NCBI GenBank assembly: GCA_026027325.1
Contig: JAMSLZ010000008.1
Span: 620,001-684,000 of the forward strand
DNA from: Actinomucor elegans
Lineage: Eukaryota > Mucoromycota > Mucoromycetes > Mucorales > Mucoraceae
DNA length: 64,000 bases
Direction of reading: 5' to 3'
The first letter of the stretch is position 1. Each line of letters opens with the position of its first letter. The position numbers and the translations under genes were made by a program. Below are positions 25,081 through 36,410 of this stretch, in pieces. The notes beneath the pieces were generated by a model. It did no database searches and had not been told where the DNA came from. It saw nothing but the letters and a program-made list of their open reading frames with translations.

Positions 25081-25879
25081 TCAATTGAACTTTTGTTCAG
25101 CTGAAGTACCTACAGTTAACGCATTGCATTTGACAAAGATTGATAATGAATTATGTGCATATTTTGTAGTAATAGTATCTCTAATGATAGATCATCTCTC
25201 AAATTGTCATTGGAAATAGCTCCGCTTCCCATATCTGCGGCCAAAATAAGTCTACTCTTTGATATCATGCACTAGTTTTATTGTCAATATTATATATACG
25301 CTGCTGCAAAGCCTGATTTTATCTACAGCGAGATATTAGGTATGTACTATATCTCTATATCGGTTTATATCGCTTCATTCCTGTGAATAATGAAGCTAAC
25401 GCAGTAAGGAAGAATGACCAAAGCATTGATTTAATTGGCTGGGTTGTGATTGGGATTGAGTGTCCTTCAGGGCTCCCTGGATTAAATCCTGAAGTTATAT
25501 ATATATATATATATATTTCCATTGAGAACAGCAATAAACATTTGAAACTGAGGATATAGACAAACCAAATGTGCTCTTGTGGATACAAGGAATAAGATAA
25601 TAATTTTTCGATTAAAAGTTGTTACAAAGCTCCGATTATATAATATTCGTACCTTGTAGAGTAATTTCATAATTCTTGCAGTTTGTAATAGAACTTAAAC
25701 CATTAAAAAGAGAATCAAACTTTCTACAAGTTTTATTAGTAATTGAAATTGTTAATATATTATATCCACTATCTACCATATCGTGATTCTTATTTTCAAG
25801 TATAGAATTTCAGTTTTCCAAAAAAAAAAAAAAAAAAAAAAAATTCCAGGCTCAAAATTTGGTAGGTGCACCCTATCGA

Positions 25880-25975
25880 TTGTAGATCTCTCGAATAATC
25901 CCGGTCTGATTTTGCATTTGATTAGTAGCACATGTTCAGAATGAGTTGTCCAATCTACTAGAGTACAAGATCTGT
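25880..25975 (-). repeat. Dispersed spacer repeat copy
   Basis: The minus strand shows CTCATTCTGAACATGTGCTA, ATCAAATGCAAAATCAGACC and TTCGAGAGATCTACAATC. The flank CTACTAGAGTA is shared with the copy near 24230. Confidence 0.65.
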
Positions 25976-27420
25976 TCAAATACATTTGGTTTTATTTAAT
26001 GTTTTACATGCAATTGTTAATCTTTGTGATCGCCATTCGATAAACTGACCGTTTACGTATGTCTTAGTCCTAATTAAAAGTTTCCATATTTAGGGATATG
26101 GCGTTTACGCTTCCTCATATCAGTCACTGCCAAAAAGTAAAACTGTGGTTTTTGTCGCAAAATGTACAATAAGATCGAGGCTATCACTAAATCAAGGTAT
26201 CACTAAGCCTCAAATCGACTAGAACGTAGTTTAGATTAGGCGGTTTTTTTTAGCTGTCTTTTATGATCGGGAAAACGTGCGCAAACACAATTTTCATTAT
26301 GGAAACGATCTCGCGCGTGAAATTCTAAAGATTACTCCATTAAAGAATGCATTGGAGTTTTATGCAGACCTCCTGGGTACACGAATGAGTTTTAGTCTAT
26401 AAAACAAGATTCCTCATATACAGGTTCAGGATGGAATCTATTGAATGCCAACAATATGGCTACAAAATATCTACTGCTCGGATTGCAGAAAACCTAGAAA
26501 GATCGCAGAAAAGGAACTGCAGGAATATAATACATATCAAGGCGTGCATTACTTCTCATTTATGAAGTGATGGTGATACAAAAAAAAGCAGGCCAAAATT
26601 CACGTAATAAACGAATAATATTATGAGAATGACAAGATACACACACATGTATATAGTGATCTAAGATCCCACAAGAGTTTTTGTAGAACCTATGATTAAC
26701 CAAAGCGATTGCGTCAATCTCTTGGCAATCTGGTTTAGTATAAACTAAATTAAAAGATTCGGAAATCATTATTGAGTAAGCTGACGCTATTGAAGCTGTT
26801 ATACTTTTTAATTATACAGGATACATTATAGATGTGTTTTCTTGCCTGTATATAGTTTCCGAGGATTTAACGCGTATAGCTTGTATAGATTCAGTTAGTT
26901 TGATAACAAGATTCTTATTTATGGATCCCATCTCCGATAATTAATATACTATATTTCTTTTGTGTAAATTAGCGTAGATTGCATTTCTAATGGTGTATAG
27001 ACAAGTGATGCACGAAAGATATGCAGTCTAATATGAATTAAGGAATATTCTCCATTCTTCCATTTTGTATTCCTGTATTATGTATACGTATAACAAAAAG
27101 TCTATTTTGTATGTGTATGTGTGTCAAAGCTGCTACTAATATATATCGAGTTTAGTTATTTTCTAATTTCTTCATGAAGATCACCCTGTTACCATAATGG
27201 TTCAATTGACAGAACTGTATAGTATCTAGAGGGCACGTGTTTTGATACAATTGTCAGGTACGACATTAAAGAACCGTGTATGCATGTAAATGCCTTTGTA
27301 AGGATATCAGCATGGTTTATTGTTTTAGTTAAAGACGTATATGAGATCTTTTTTTTTATGTACAATTCTTATGTATTAAAAAGGAGAGGAATGAAATAGT
27401 AAGACTGACGAGTATAATTA

Positions 27421-27497
27421 TAAGCAGCAGCAGCAGCAGCGGTAGTAGTAGTAATAATAATAATAGTAGTAGTAGTTGTAATAATAGTAATAATAAG
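27421..27497. repeat. Trinucleotide microsatellite (GCA/GTA/ATA)n
   Basis: An imperfect run of CAG, then TAG, TAA and TAG triplets, about 25 units, placed 45 bp beyond the stop codon of the Con7-like gene, in its probable 3' UTR. It is likely length-variable between strains. Confidence 0.8.
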
Positions 27498-27541
27498 TAG
27501 GAGAATCATAAAAGTGGTGTGTATATGTATAATAGCTATGA

Positions 27542-28804
27542 TCAATATCCTTGGGGCATAAATTCAGCTGCATGGTGATAATGTTGAGTACGGTTCATCC
27601 AATGAGCACTTGGAGGTGGAGGTGGAGGTGGTGGGTGAGACATTAAGCTAGGATGAGGATGATGCATATAAGGTGGCATAGTAGAATTATAATCATGGTG
27701 TAATTGATCTTGTCTTGAAGTAATCATGGAATGACTTAGGATATTATTCTCTTCCATTGTATTTTCTTGTTGATCGTTATTATCTTCTAATGATTGCGTT
27801 GTAGATCTTGAACCACTACGTTGCTTATTATCGCGCTTTTGCTTTCTCCACATCTTGCGAAGTTCTTTGAATTCAGAAGGTTGTCTTTTAGGTCCCTGTT
27901 ATATTCTAATGAGTTAATTGAAACAAATAAATATTATATAGAAACTTACGTGTCTTTGCATGGATACGTGGGCATTCAAATGGTTCAGCGTACCATAGGA
28001 CTTTGTACAGTCTTGAAAGTTACATTGGTATAGGCGCTCCACTTCATGGAACTTTCTTCTGGGACGCTTCTTTTGATTCAATCCTGGAAGAGGCACAAAT
28101 GAAAAGACCTTTTGGCTATTATTCGTAATACCACCATTAACGACATGTTGATGGTTATTGGGATCAGTAACAAGAACACCATCAATAACAGAAGTGGGTG
28201 GAGAAGGTAAATGATAGAGATGCCCATGTGTTCTGCTAGTATGATACAAGTTTGAAGGATGGTGGGGTGGAAACACAGACAAGTCAGATGATGGAACAAT
28301 GGTACTGGGTGCTGGGGGGCCATAGTGTTGCTGCTGTTGTTGAGGCGGTAACATGTAATAGCCATTTTGCTGTGGAGACACGTAGCTTCTTCTATCAGTA
28401 GGAGGAAACATGTTACGTTGATAGTCCATACTTTTTCTGTAAGATGAAGAAGATACAGTGGATGTTGGAGGATAACCGCGCAAAGCTTCATTGTTATTAT
28501 CGCCTTGACCAGGTGGTTGCATAGCTTCCAGACTTTTGTTTTGTGGACTAAAGTAATCGGTATCATGACTAGTATTATCGTTGTTATTGTTCTTGGTATT
28601 ATTATCATTCGAAGGTAGTAAATGGGATAAAGGAGGGAGTGAGTTATTGGCAGCTGCAGCCGCTGCAGCAGCGGCCGCGGCTGCAGCAACAGAGTTGATG
28701 TCTGATTGGCTTTGTAGGTTCATATAATATCTGGGATCATAGTAATTCATATTAGTTGAGGAAGGTACTTCTGGGGCAGTTGCTATGGGAGTGTTGGAGT
28801 TCAT
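27542..28804 (-). CDS. Con7-like C2H2 zinc-finger transcription factor
   Basis: Two exons on the minus strand, 28804-27950 and 27895-27542; the intron starts GTAAGT and ends AACAG; 402 residues. The N-terminal two thirds are low complexity, with a 13-residue Ala run and Asn/Gln tracts. The single C2H2 finger reads YQCNFQDCTKSYGTLNHLN then AHVSMQRH (C-x4-C-x12-H-x5-H). It is preceded by KKRPRRKFHEVER and, directly after the intron, by GPKRQPSEFKELRKMWRKQK. From memory this flanking block is diagnostic of the Con7 family, which controls morphogenesis and cell-wall genes in filamentous ascomycetes. The intron splits the finger from its basic extension right after the last His. The C-terminus holds a run of nine prolines. 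Confidence 0.93.
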
Positions 28805-31686
28805 GTTGAAGAAAAAAGGCAGAATTCATAAAAAATGGAAAATGGATTTTATCCAGTTCAGAATGGAGTTGGAATAAGCTGCTAAACCGTAAAAGGTTTG
28901 AGTTGATCTTTTGTCACATTACACTTAATAAAGGCGATGATCCAATGAGACTAATCTTTGAATTCTGCCCCTCACTCTTTCTATAATACTCGCAGATCTC
29001 TGTCCGTTTTAGACTAGAACTCTAAATATTTTTTGTTAGTGAAACATGGGTCTTTTTTTAATAAAATCACTGTATTTCATTTGTCAGAATGATAGACTAA
29101 AAAAAAAAATTTTTTTTCAACTGCAAAACATTATCAAGAACGTCGATCCTATTTTCCACAAGCTTGATTTGGTTTAGTCAAAGTGCCTTTGAAGCAAGGT
29201 ATTTTCTATTCCCATTTATAGATGCTTAAGTTATATCATTTTAGAGATTACTAAAAAAAAATAAAATAAAAAAAAACAAGTTTGACTTGATTCAATTCGC
29301 CCTTCATTCAGAAAAATGTTTAATGACAGTGGAGAAGGTAACGGATTTAATATTGAATGACGTAAAGACAGTGGTACCAGATGATTAATCTCGTCCTACC
29401 CACTAAAGGTTTACCCATCCCAAAGCAAAGTAAAAGAGAGGAAGATCTCTTTATTGAGCCAAAAACCATATTGTCACTGGTAATAGCTATAAAAAGTAAA
29501 CTACCTACTTGTTCTACTTCCATTGTCCTCCCCCACACACTCAAACATACAGAATAGCTGAAGGGAGGGTATTCAAACGCAGGGGTTTTAATATGGGCTC
29601 CTGGTATCTTTTTTCTTTTCGCTCTCTCTCTCTTTTGTCAATTGACTCGCGACCGTTAAGGTCCTCCACTAGTGCATTCAATTGATTTGCATGTGAAGGA
29701 TCGTCGTCGCTAATTTCACAGCCAAAAAGCCCTAACAATCAGATAAAAAAGAAACATGCTTGCATGGCATATAATCAAAATTTCTGTATAAAATACTTGC
29801 TTTTGCTACCTTGTTAATCCTGAATATCAACTGGTTTTTTTAATATATAATGATGGTACCCTTTGTACGGGTTGGAAGGGTACTAAGTGGTATTGTCCAA
29901 TAATGTTCAGCTGTTTTGATTGCCCTGGGTAGTACCTAATATTTAAGTTTAAGAGCGATAATTTGACCGTCGTGCGAACAGCCACATACACAAAAGTCGC
30001 GCACTGTTACCGAATCTCGGTGTACAAAAAGTCGGCTCTCAATTAGAAATAACCTCGATTTAGTAACACTTTTTTCCTGCGTTATGAACAATGCAGGAAA
30101 TGAATGTTTAGAAATGAATACATGAGACGTAACTCCACCGAAGAATTTCAGTACACATTAGTTTATAATGAATGTAGCTACTCGTTCTGAACACGGAATA
30201 CTACTATGATGCGACATCAGATCGAGATTGACCGTAATCTGTCCAGCTGAAGAGCGCGCTTCGTTAATTTTTGATTTGTGAAAATTTTTATTGAAAATTT
30301 TATACCCAAGAAATAGCATTCGAGTTGTACAAGGTTACCATTAACTTTTTACACTTTGGATGCTTAATAAACATTATAAAGAATACAATTTTCTTTCTAA
30401 TAGCATAGTTTATGTTATAAAATAAAATATAAAATTGTGGCATAGAGACGCAAAATGTTATGCTGTCGGAGCTTTTAAGAGCTTGTGAATGACTAAACAA
30501 AATATGGTTTCTCATTCCTTGAAAAAAAAAAAGATATTTGGCTCTATATATTTCCCGGAGACCAGAAAAAAGCTACAGCTAATTGTTGAGATGGGTATAG
30601 TTCTATAATTCAAAGGATTTTGTCAAGGGTTACCATGTGGACCTGTAATTTATATTCAGATGTCCAATGAAACGCATTCAAAGCAGTTTCATTGCTCAGA
30701 GTTGAAAATTGTATATATATTAGAAAAAAAAACAAATCATAAGGTATAAAGTTACCATTGTATCTTTAAACTTTATAAGCTTAATAGAGAAATGTTTAAA
30801 GTACTATTCCTTTTTTAAATATATATATTTGCTATAACATTATTGGAAAAATCTAACTTGAAAAAAAAAAAAAAAAAAAAAAAAACGCTTTTTGTCGGAG
30901 CTTTCTAGTACATGGTTAAGTCAATGTACTGTTCTATAGCTGTACTTTTTAGAAAGAGCACATTAGGTTCTATACACTTTCAAGCAATCAAAATCGTACC
31001 TTGATTTATTGAAGAGATAAAAGCAACAGCCTTGTAGCTCGAGATTTTTGCCATGGGAGTGCTCCTTGATGGACAACATATTCAGATATCACCAACCAAT
31101 TTAGAAAACAACACTTGGCGTCAATACCTATCTCCTTTCATTACTTTCAAAGATTTATATCATTTAATAAGTGTCCAAATCCACTACATCTTAAAAAACC
31201 GTATGATTTTGAAGTCTTTCCTTTCTTTTTCCAGTAGGATAGAAAAAACTACAATATCTATATTCTCCAGGGAATTAAACATATGTCGCAGTTGGTTATT
31301 AAGCTATAGGTAGCATGGGGGATAAAGCATTGCTAGCCAATGAAAGCATCCATATCCATAGCAAATGAAAGATCCCTGTCTTAAAAACCTGTAGGAATAC
31401 CATAATAGAAATGACCAATTTATAAACAGATGTAACGATGCAGGTATGGAATAATAAGGCAAAGAAACATCATTTAATGCCTTGGTTTTCCCAGATGCTT
31501 TGCTTTTTCCTAGATCGATTGCACTATCAAACGTGTTTGCTTTTAGGATACTTTTATTTTTATTGTATATAAGATATGGCATGATGTATGAAACAAATCG
31601 AAGATGGTGGTTTTTGTTGGTCAAGCTATGGGGCTTTTGGACGTTTATATACAAAAAAAAATGCCATAAAAAAGATCGAGCATATA
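28805..31686. other. AT-rich spacer upstream of the Con7-like gene
   Basis: No gene is firmly supported. At 29541-29738 (-) an open frame contains GLFGCEISDDDPSHANQLNA, directly behind a good acceptor (GATTGTTAG), so it could be an exon or exon relic; no partner exon or start was found. One dispersed repeat copy lies at about 30175-30255 and a 20+ A tract near 30860. Confidence 0.5.
30175..30255 (+). repeat. Dispersed spacer repeat copy
   Basis: The plus strand shows CTCGTTCTGAACACGGAATA, GATGCGACATCAGATCGAGA and TTGACCGTAATCTGTCC: all three blocks in the family order. Confidence 0.7.
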
Positions 31687-32274
31687 TTACAGTTCTTCAG
31701 GTGGTGTAATCAATGTAGAACAAAATTGAGATGGTAGACTATCCTGTTGTTGGGTTCTCAATATATTTTGACTAATTAAATTTGCTGCTGTGCCATGAGA
31801 CACAACATCTGTTTCAGTGAGTGGAGAAGCGATAAGAGCTGAGGGCGTGATTGTAGCAGGATCGTCATGGGTATCATTGTTAGAAAGAAGGTTATCAGTT
31901 GACGACACTATTAGACTTTGAGCTACCAATGCGTCATTCACGTTGAGCAATGCTTGCAGATAGTCAGGAGAAGGTTCTGCAATTGGAGTCGTGGATTGTA
32001 TCATTTGTAAAAGTGGTGGTGGTGTTGATTTCGATACTGTGGATTTTGTCGCATTTGAATCAAAAAGAATATCGCCCATCCAACCTATGCCAGCACCACT
32101 ACATATGTATATGTATATATAATATATGAGTTGATGATCACTAATCATGTATATATAGAACGCGTACCTCTCTTCCCATTCTGCACCCATTCTTTGCATA
32201 ACTAATTCAAGACTTTCTCTTTGTTCTTCTAACGCTTGTAGACTTTGATCGTATTTTGATAAAGTTTCGTCCAT
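31687..32274 (-). CDS. Small coiled-coil protein of unknown function
   Basis: ATG at 32274 with MDETLSKYDQSLQALEEQ, a short predicted coiled coil, then a Pro/Ser/Thr-rich body ending in LITPPEEL. A 69-nt intron is likely at 32167-32099 (GTACGC...TATGTAG): its removal joins EWEE to SGAGIGWMGDILF and deletes a Tyr/Ile-rich stretch that looks like translated AT repeat. The spliced product has 172 residues. Because the intron is a multiple of three and has no stop, retention would add 23 residues in frame. The phrase YLQALLNVNDALVAQSL loosely recalls helices of trafficking-adaptor domains, but I do not claim this. The gene sits 0.6 kb downstream of the GATA-factor gene, on the same strand. Confidence 0.7.
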   Translation of the reverse strand: MDETLSKYDQSLQALEEQRESLELVMQRMGAEWEERYAFYIYMISDHQLIYYIYIYICSGAGIGWMGDILFDSNATKSTVSKSTPPPLLQMIQSTTPIAEPSPDYLQALLNVNDALVAQSLIVSSTDNLLSNNDTHDDPATITPSALIASPLTETDVVSHGTAANLISQNILRTQQQDSLPSQFCSTLITPPEEL

Positions 32275-32862
32275 GTTTTTTTTGGATCTTGAAATTGGTT
32301 AGTTTTTTTTTTTTTGTCTATCTAACTAGTCTTCTTTTAGTTAAAAATGCAAGAGAAGTTTTAAGGGTCTACTAAAGAAAGGTTCTTTTTATTACTAAAA
32401 TATGTGTTCTAGCTTTTATAGGTCAACGGTAAGATAATAAAACAAAACAAAAAAAGAAAACAAAAAAGGGCGATTGAAAGTAAGGAAAATATTATTATAT
32501 ACCCTTTTGATTCAAAAGGGCTACACCAGCCAACCAGAAGAGAACAGCCTTCGAACCAATATCATTCTATGTAAATATGTTTTCCAATTTGTTCTATGTA
32601 CTTCTGCTCTATCCACTTTCCCGATCGACATGCTCTTTGAAGGTCTAGAAGGAGATAGGTGCGTTCTAATTATACCGACTCATCGGGTGGATGTGACCTT
32701 GTTAAAGGTTGATTTACCCATGTACTGGGTTCAATGACCGTTATTTAATGTCAGATACGGTCTCTCATTTGTCAAACACATTTCATCGCAGAAAATATAC
32801 ATGTATACATATCAAGTGCAAATATTATTGAATTGTTTATTAAGAAGTAATTTTGATTAGAG
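32275..32862. other. Short spacer between GATA-factor gene and coiled-coil gene
   Basis: Contains the 3' UTR of the GATA-factor gene and the promoter of the coiled-coil gene, with T/A homopolymers around 32305 and 32445. An 87-codon open frame on the plus strand has no family features. Confidence 0.55.
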
Positions 32863-34116
32863 CTAATCAGAACAAGGTGCACCGAGAATAGTCTTTAAGA
32901 AATCGCATCTACGTTCAAGCATACCAAGGAAACCATGCATTTGTTCACGATCCATTTGAAGAAGCAAAGAAACAAAACGGGTATCTTCAGTCTCAAGGCC
33001 AGCCATGGGAGAATTGGAGGGTGACAAAGCAGGAGTACAAGGCGTGTCCAATGGTGGTGATACGGGTGTCATTACGGTGTCTTCCGATACTTGCTGTTCT
33101 TCAGATTGGTCGTCATCATTTTCTTCCTCAGCATTCCAATCACGACGACGTCTTTGAATGGTAGTCTTACGCATTTCAGCAGGGCGATCGCGATGATGAA
33201 GCTTGGCATAAAGACCACAGGCGTTACAAACCGGTTCACCGCGATCATTCTTGCGCCAAAGAGGTGTTTGAGTTTGATGGCAGTTGGCACATTCTTGACC
33301 AGATTCCACACTAGTTGCCTCAGATTGTTCTATTGGAGAAGGCAAGATAGTAGCAGGTTCCACCTTGACAGCATTATTGTTATTGATGGTCATGGGAAGA
33401 ACACGTTCACAAGCATAAGGGTGCGCACGGATGGTATGGGTCTTATTTCTTACGTGAAGAGGACGATGTGCGTTGTATTGCTTGTAATAGAGACCACAGG
33501 CGTTGCAAAGTGAATGCTGGCGATCAGGTGTTCTACGCCATAATGGAGTCTTGGTTACCTTACAATTGAAACATTCTAGTTTACGAACTGGACGAGCAGA
33601 CTTGTGAGTAGTAATCTTGATAGACATAGTAGATTGGCCTTGGAGATGGTTCTTCTTGGAAGGACGAGGCTTCAGACAAGGTTCTTCTTCAGTAGTAAGC
33701 GTAGGAGAGGGAGTTGCACTGGGCGATGGAGGCGCAGATGATTGTTCGGATTGAATGAATTGATCCAAGGCATCAAACTGACAAACCATATCCATAGCAG
33801 GCATGGTGGAGGGAGAGTTTAAGAGATCATCCAAGAATCCGTCTTGAAGAAGAGCAGTAGGAGGACTGTCAAGCGTTTCAGAGGCAGAGGAACCTGGAGA
33901 GGAGATTGGAGAGTTATAGACAGATGTAAGCAACTGGTCTATCGAGGGATCCTTGAAAAGGTCGGTGAAAAGGGCAGTGTCTTCAGAAAAAGGCTGAAGC
34001 TGCTCTTGAGGCAATGGAAGATGCTGCTGGGTGAAGAGCAGAGGATCTTGTGTGGAGAAAAGTAAGTCTTGATCGATATTCATGGTTGATAATGTATTGC
34101 TTGAAGCGCTAGACAT
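32863..34116 (-). CDS. Two-finger GATA-type zinc-finger transcription factor
   Basis: Single exon, 417 residues. The start is the ATG at 34116 ([17 protein letters not shown]): the frame is open further upstream but has no ATG there. Finger 1 is CFNC...CNAC with an 18-residue loop containing [11 protein letters not shown]; finger 2 is CANC...CNAC with a 17-residue loop containing [11 protein letters not shown], followed by [12 protein letters not shown], a basic tail that binds DNA. The N-terminus is acidic and Ser/Pro-rich (activation-like). The C-terminus ends in a predicted helix ([19 protein letters not shown]). The Cys-rich spacer that marks the iron regulators SRE/Fep1 between two fingers is absent, so an iron role is not indicated. 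The leader is long and contains TTGTA repeats. Confidence 0.93.
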   Translation of the reverse strand: MSSASSNTLSTMNIDQDLLFSTQDPLLFTQQHLPLPQEQLQPFSEDTALFTDLFKDPSIDQLLTSVYNSPISSPGSSASETLDSPPTALLQDGFLDDLLNSPSTMPAMDMVCQFDALDQFIQSEQSSAPPSPSATPSPTLTTEEEPCLKPRPSKKNHLQGQSTMSIKITTHKSARPVRKLECFNCKVTKTPLWRRTPDRQHSLCNACGLYYKQYNAHRPLHVRNKTHTIRAHPYACERVLPMTINNNNAVKVEPATILPSPIEQSEATSVESGQECANCHQTQTPLWRKNDRGEPVCNACGLYAKLHHRDRPAEMRKTTIQRRRRDWNAEEENDDDQSEEQQVSEDTVMTPVSPPLDTPCTPALSPSNSPMAGLETEDTRFVSLLLQMDREQMHGFLGMLERRCDFLKTILGAPCSD

Positions 34117-35734
34117 TGTGTTATAGTGTGTTGATAATTGAGTTCTTGTATTGTATTGTATTGTGTATTGTTTCTGTTTCAATCTACGTCGTTTCCTACG
34201 TGCTTTCCGTTGAACATGTAATAGTAGGCCATTTTAACTTAAGGGGTTTCTTTTTTTTTTTTACTTTTTTTTTATAAAGTATTCAAAGGGTCGAGAAGTG
34301 GGAGATTAAAAGGTGGTAGCGTACATTTTTACTATCTAAATGTACACTGGCTGGGTCAAAAAAGTATTAGTTTTTAAAAAGGGTTTCAGGAAGTATTGGA
34401 GAAGTGGATTAATAAAAAAAAATAGCAGATGAAAGGACACACAAAAGTTTAGAGAGCTTTTGTGTAAGTTTCTTTAGGTAAGTGTACGGTAAAGGTATTC
34501 TTTGTATAAAAAGATATAAAACGAAAAGAAAAAGAAGAGAAAAAAATTAGGCGAGAAGCTAACGTTTTATCTCTTTACTCGGCTCATCCAATGAGTCATG
34601 GAGTAGCAATCGGAGTACAAAGGATAGTTACATTATGAAAACCTAATGATTAATAACGCTGGACCTAGACAGTAAAAATAGAGGCTTAAACAGGCTCTAT
34701 TCCTAACATTTGGCAGCATTTCAGTTTTTAAATAGCTATAACATAGACAAACATCGTATTCCTTGGCCTCGGAACGAAAAAAAGGATCGTTTTACTGTCT
34801 CATAACACTCTTTTGGGTATCTAGACCTAGTTGTACATGTGGGCTAATTGGAGTATACCCTTTCCCTTTTGAATTTGCGTTACGGTATTGCTTGGTGTAC
34901 AAATACTATTGATTGGTCCGATAAGGAAGGTTCTATTATATGATTGGATAACCACTAGATGTGGGATATGCTAAAAAGTACTGATAATCTCTTTTTTTTT
35001 CTCTTATTTCTAATCTATGTTTGTGTGTAACTGAGCGCTTAGGTAAAAGCGAAAGTAAAAAAAAAAGTAGAAAAAGTTCATCCAGTATTTATATCAAATC
35101 AAATTAGGGTTACAAGATGATGATAATCTAGTTTTTTTACCAAGTTTTATCAAGATGAATGTTCATAAAAGTAAAACCTGATCTGATGAAATATGCTGTA
35201 CACTCGATATGGTTGTTATGATTTATTCTTTGTGTCTATTTAGTGACAAAGTATACTATTAAACCATTCAAATGCCTCCAAAAAAAATTTGCTTGTGCTT
35301 GAATACCTGTCGAGAAGTAATAATACAAAACCAATGACAATGAGAAACTCGTATAAACTAAGAGTGAAGATCATTGATTCGCGCTTGTCTCGGTTGACTT
35401 GATTTGATATGCTATAAATGCATTGTTTTGTGTTAATCTATTCGTTGAGCTCTGAGACATTCGGGCCTGTATCCTATTATAGAGATTTTCCCACATAGTG
35501 CCGTTCTGGCTTCTGTATTTACTACTAACTCTAAAGCATTCTATGTGTTTACATCGAGCAGGGATCAATCTTATCGTTATATCAGAGGCTTAGTGCTGAA
35601 ATTATGGGAATACTATAAACTTAAATTCCTTGGCAAGTTAAGGTTCTTGGTTATTATCATTAGTATGTATGTTCTGTTTTTCTTGAGCTTATTCTCTATA
35701 AGTATTCCTGAGAGAGATTTCAGTAAATGCAATG

Positions 35735-35795
35735 GCTCATCCTGAACAGGCAGTGCTAAGCAAATGCGACACTAGAGCGACGACGATCTCAGGCA
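35735..35795 (+). repeat. Dispersed spacer repeat copy
   Basis: The plus strand shows CTCATCCTGAACAGGCAGTG, AAATGCGACACTAGAGCGAC and ACGATCTC, matching the left and core blocks. Confidence 0.6.
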
Positions 35796-36289
35796 TGGCA
35801 ATTGAATCTCTAATATCTGAAATGCATATTTCACATTTAATAATTGACATGCATAACACATTTGATGGTGCAGCAGGACGTCTTACAGGAAACATGTTAT
35901 TTAAGCTTTGTGAGGTCTTTTTCAAAATTAACATGTTTGGTAAACATGTAGTGCAATATCCTAGTAAAAGACTAGCCTTGAGAAGCCACTATTAAGACTA
36001 ATATCAGGCTTTGATTGATCCACGATGGGACAAAACTTTTCCGTTTGGTGTGATTGGAAAAGAACTGATAGAAGTGACACTATGAAATGGGTAGGGCACT
36101 TATACACTAAGTATTACTACTATCTACAATGGATTTCGAGTTATCGTTCTTCTGCAAGTAAAAAGTGCGAGATGTTTATGTTTCCAGTTTTAAACATAGG
36201 CATTCATTCAAAGTGAAGATTTGCAAGTAATACTATACCTGTATATATGAGAAAAAATAGACAGGATTTTATTTATTATGTCTTCAAAT

Positions 36290-36410
36290 AATATCCTGAA
36301 GGTTTTAATAAATGTAACAGTTCATTCCGAACTGGAATACCAATCCGATGTGACATTAGGATCAGATCTGCTAAAAGATCTACAGATCATTAGATCCAGA
36401 TGTTATCCAT
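36290..36410 (+). repeat. Dispersed spacer repeat, long copy
   Basis: The plus strand shows GAAGGTTTTAATAAATG, CAGTTCATTCCGAACTGGAA, CGATGTGACATTAGGATCAG and GATCTACAGATCATTAGATC. This copy shows all blocks, including the left flank, and suggests an element of about 120 bp. Confidence 0.75.

Larger units (their letters stand above)
18288..27541. other. 9-kb gene desert with relics
   Basis: The left 150 bp should hold the ACC promoter; the right end holds a trinucleotide tract after the Con7 stop. In between are a LINE 3' relic, a broken small secreted-protein gene and three copies of the dispersed repeat (all listed separately), an (AT)n tract at about 25497-25516 and a 20+ A tract near 25820. 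A 118-codon open frame at 19667-20023 (-) has no recognisable domain and no gene structure. The rest is AT-rich without sign of coding. Confidence 0.55.

Noticed and set aside
25497..25516. (AT)n tracts at 25.5, 37.1 and 45.5 kb as regulatory elements
   Set aside because: Simple microsatellites in AT-rich spacers far from start codons.
31053..31313. 86-codon plus-strand frame starting MGVLLDGQHIQ
   Set aside because: No domain, no splice context; composition follows local AT bias.
34117..34182. N-terminal extension of the GATA factor from a TTG
   Set aside because: No ATG exists there; eukaryotic initiation at TTG is not expected, and the sequence is TTGTA-type leader repeat.
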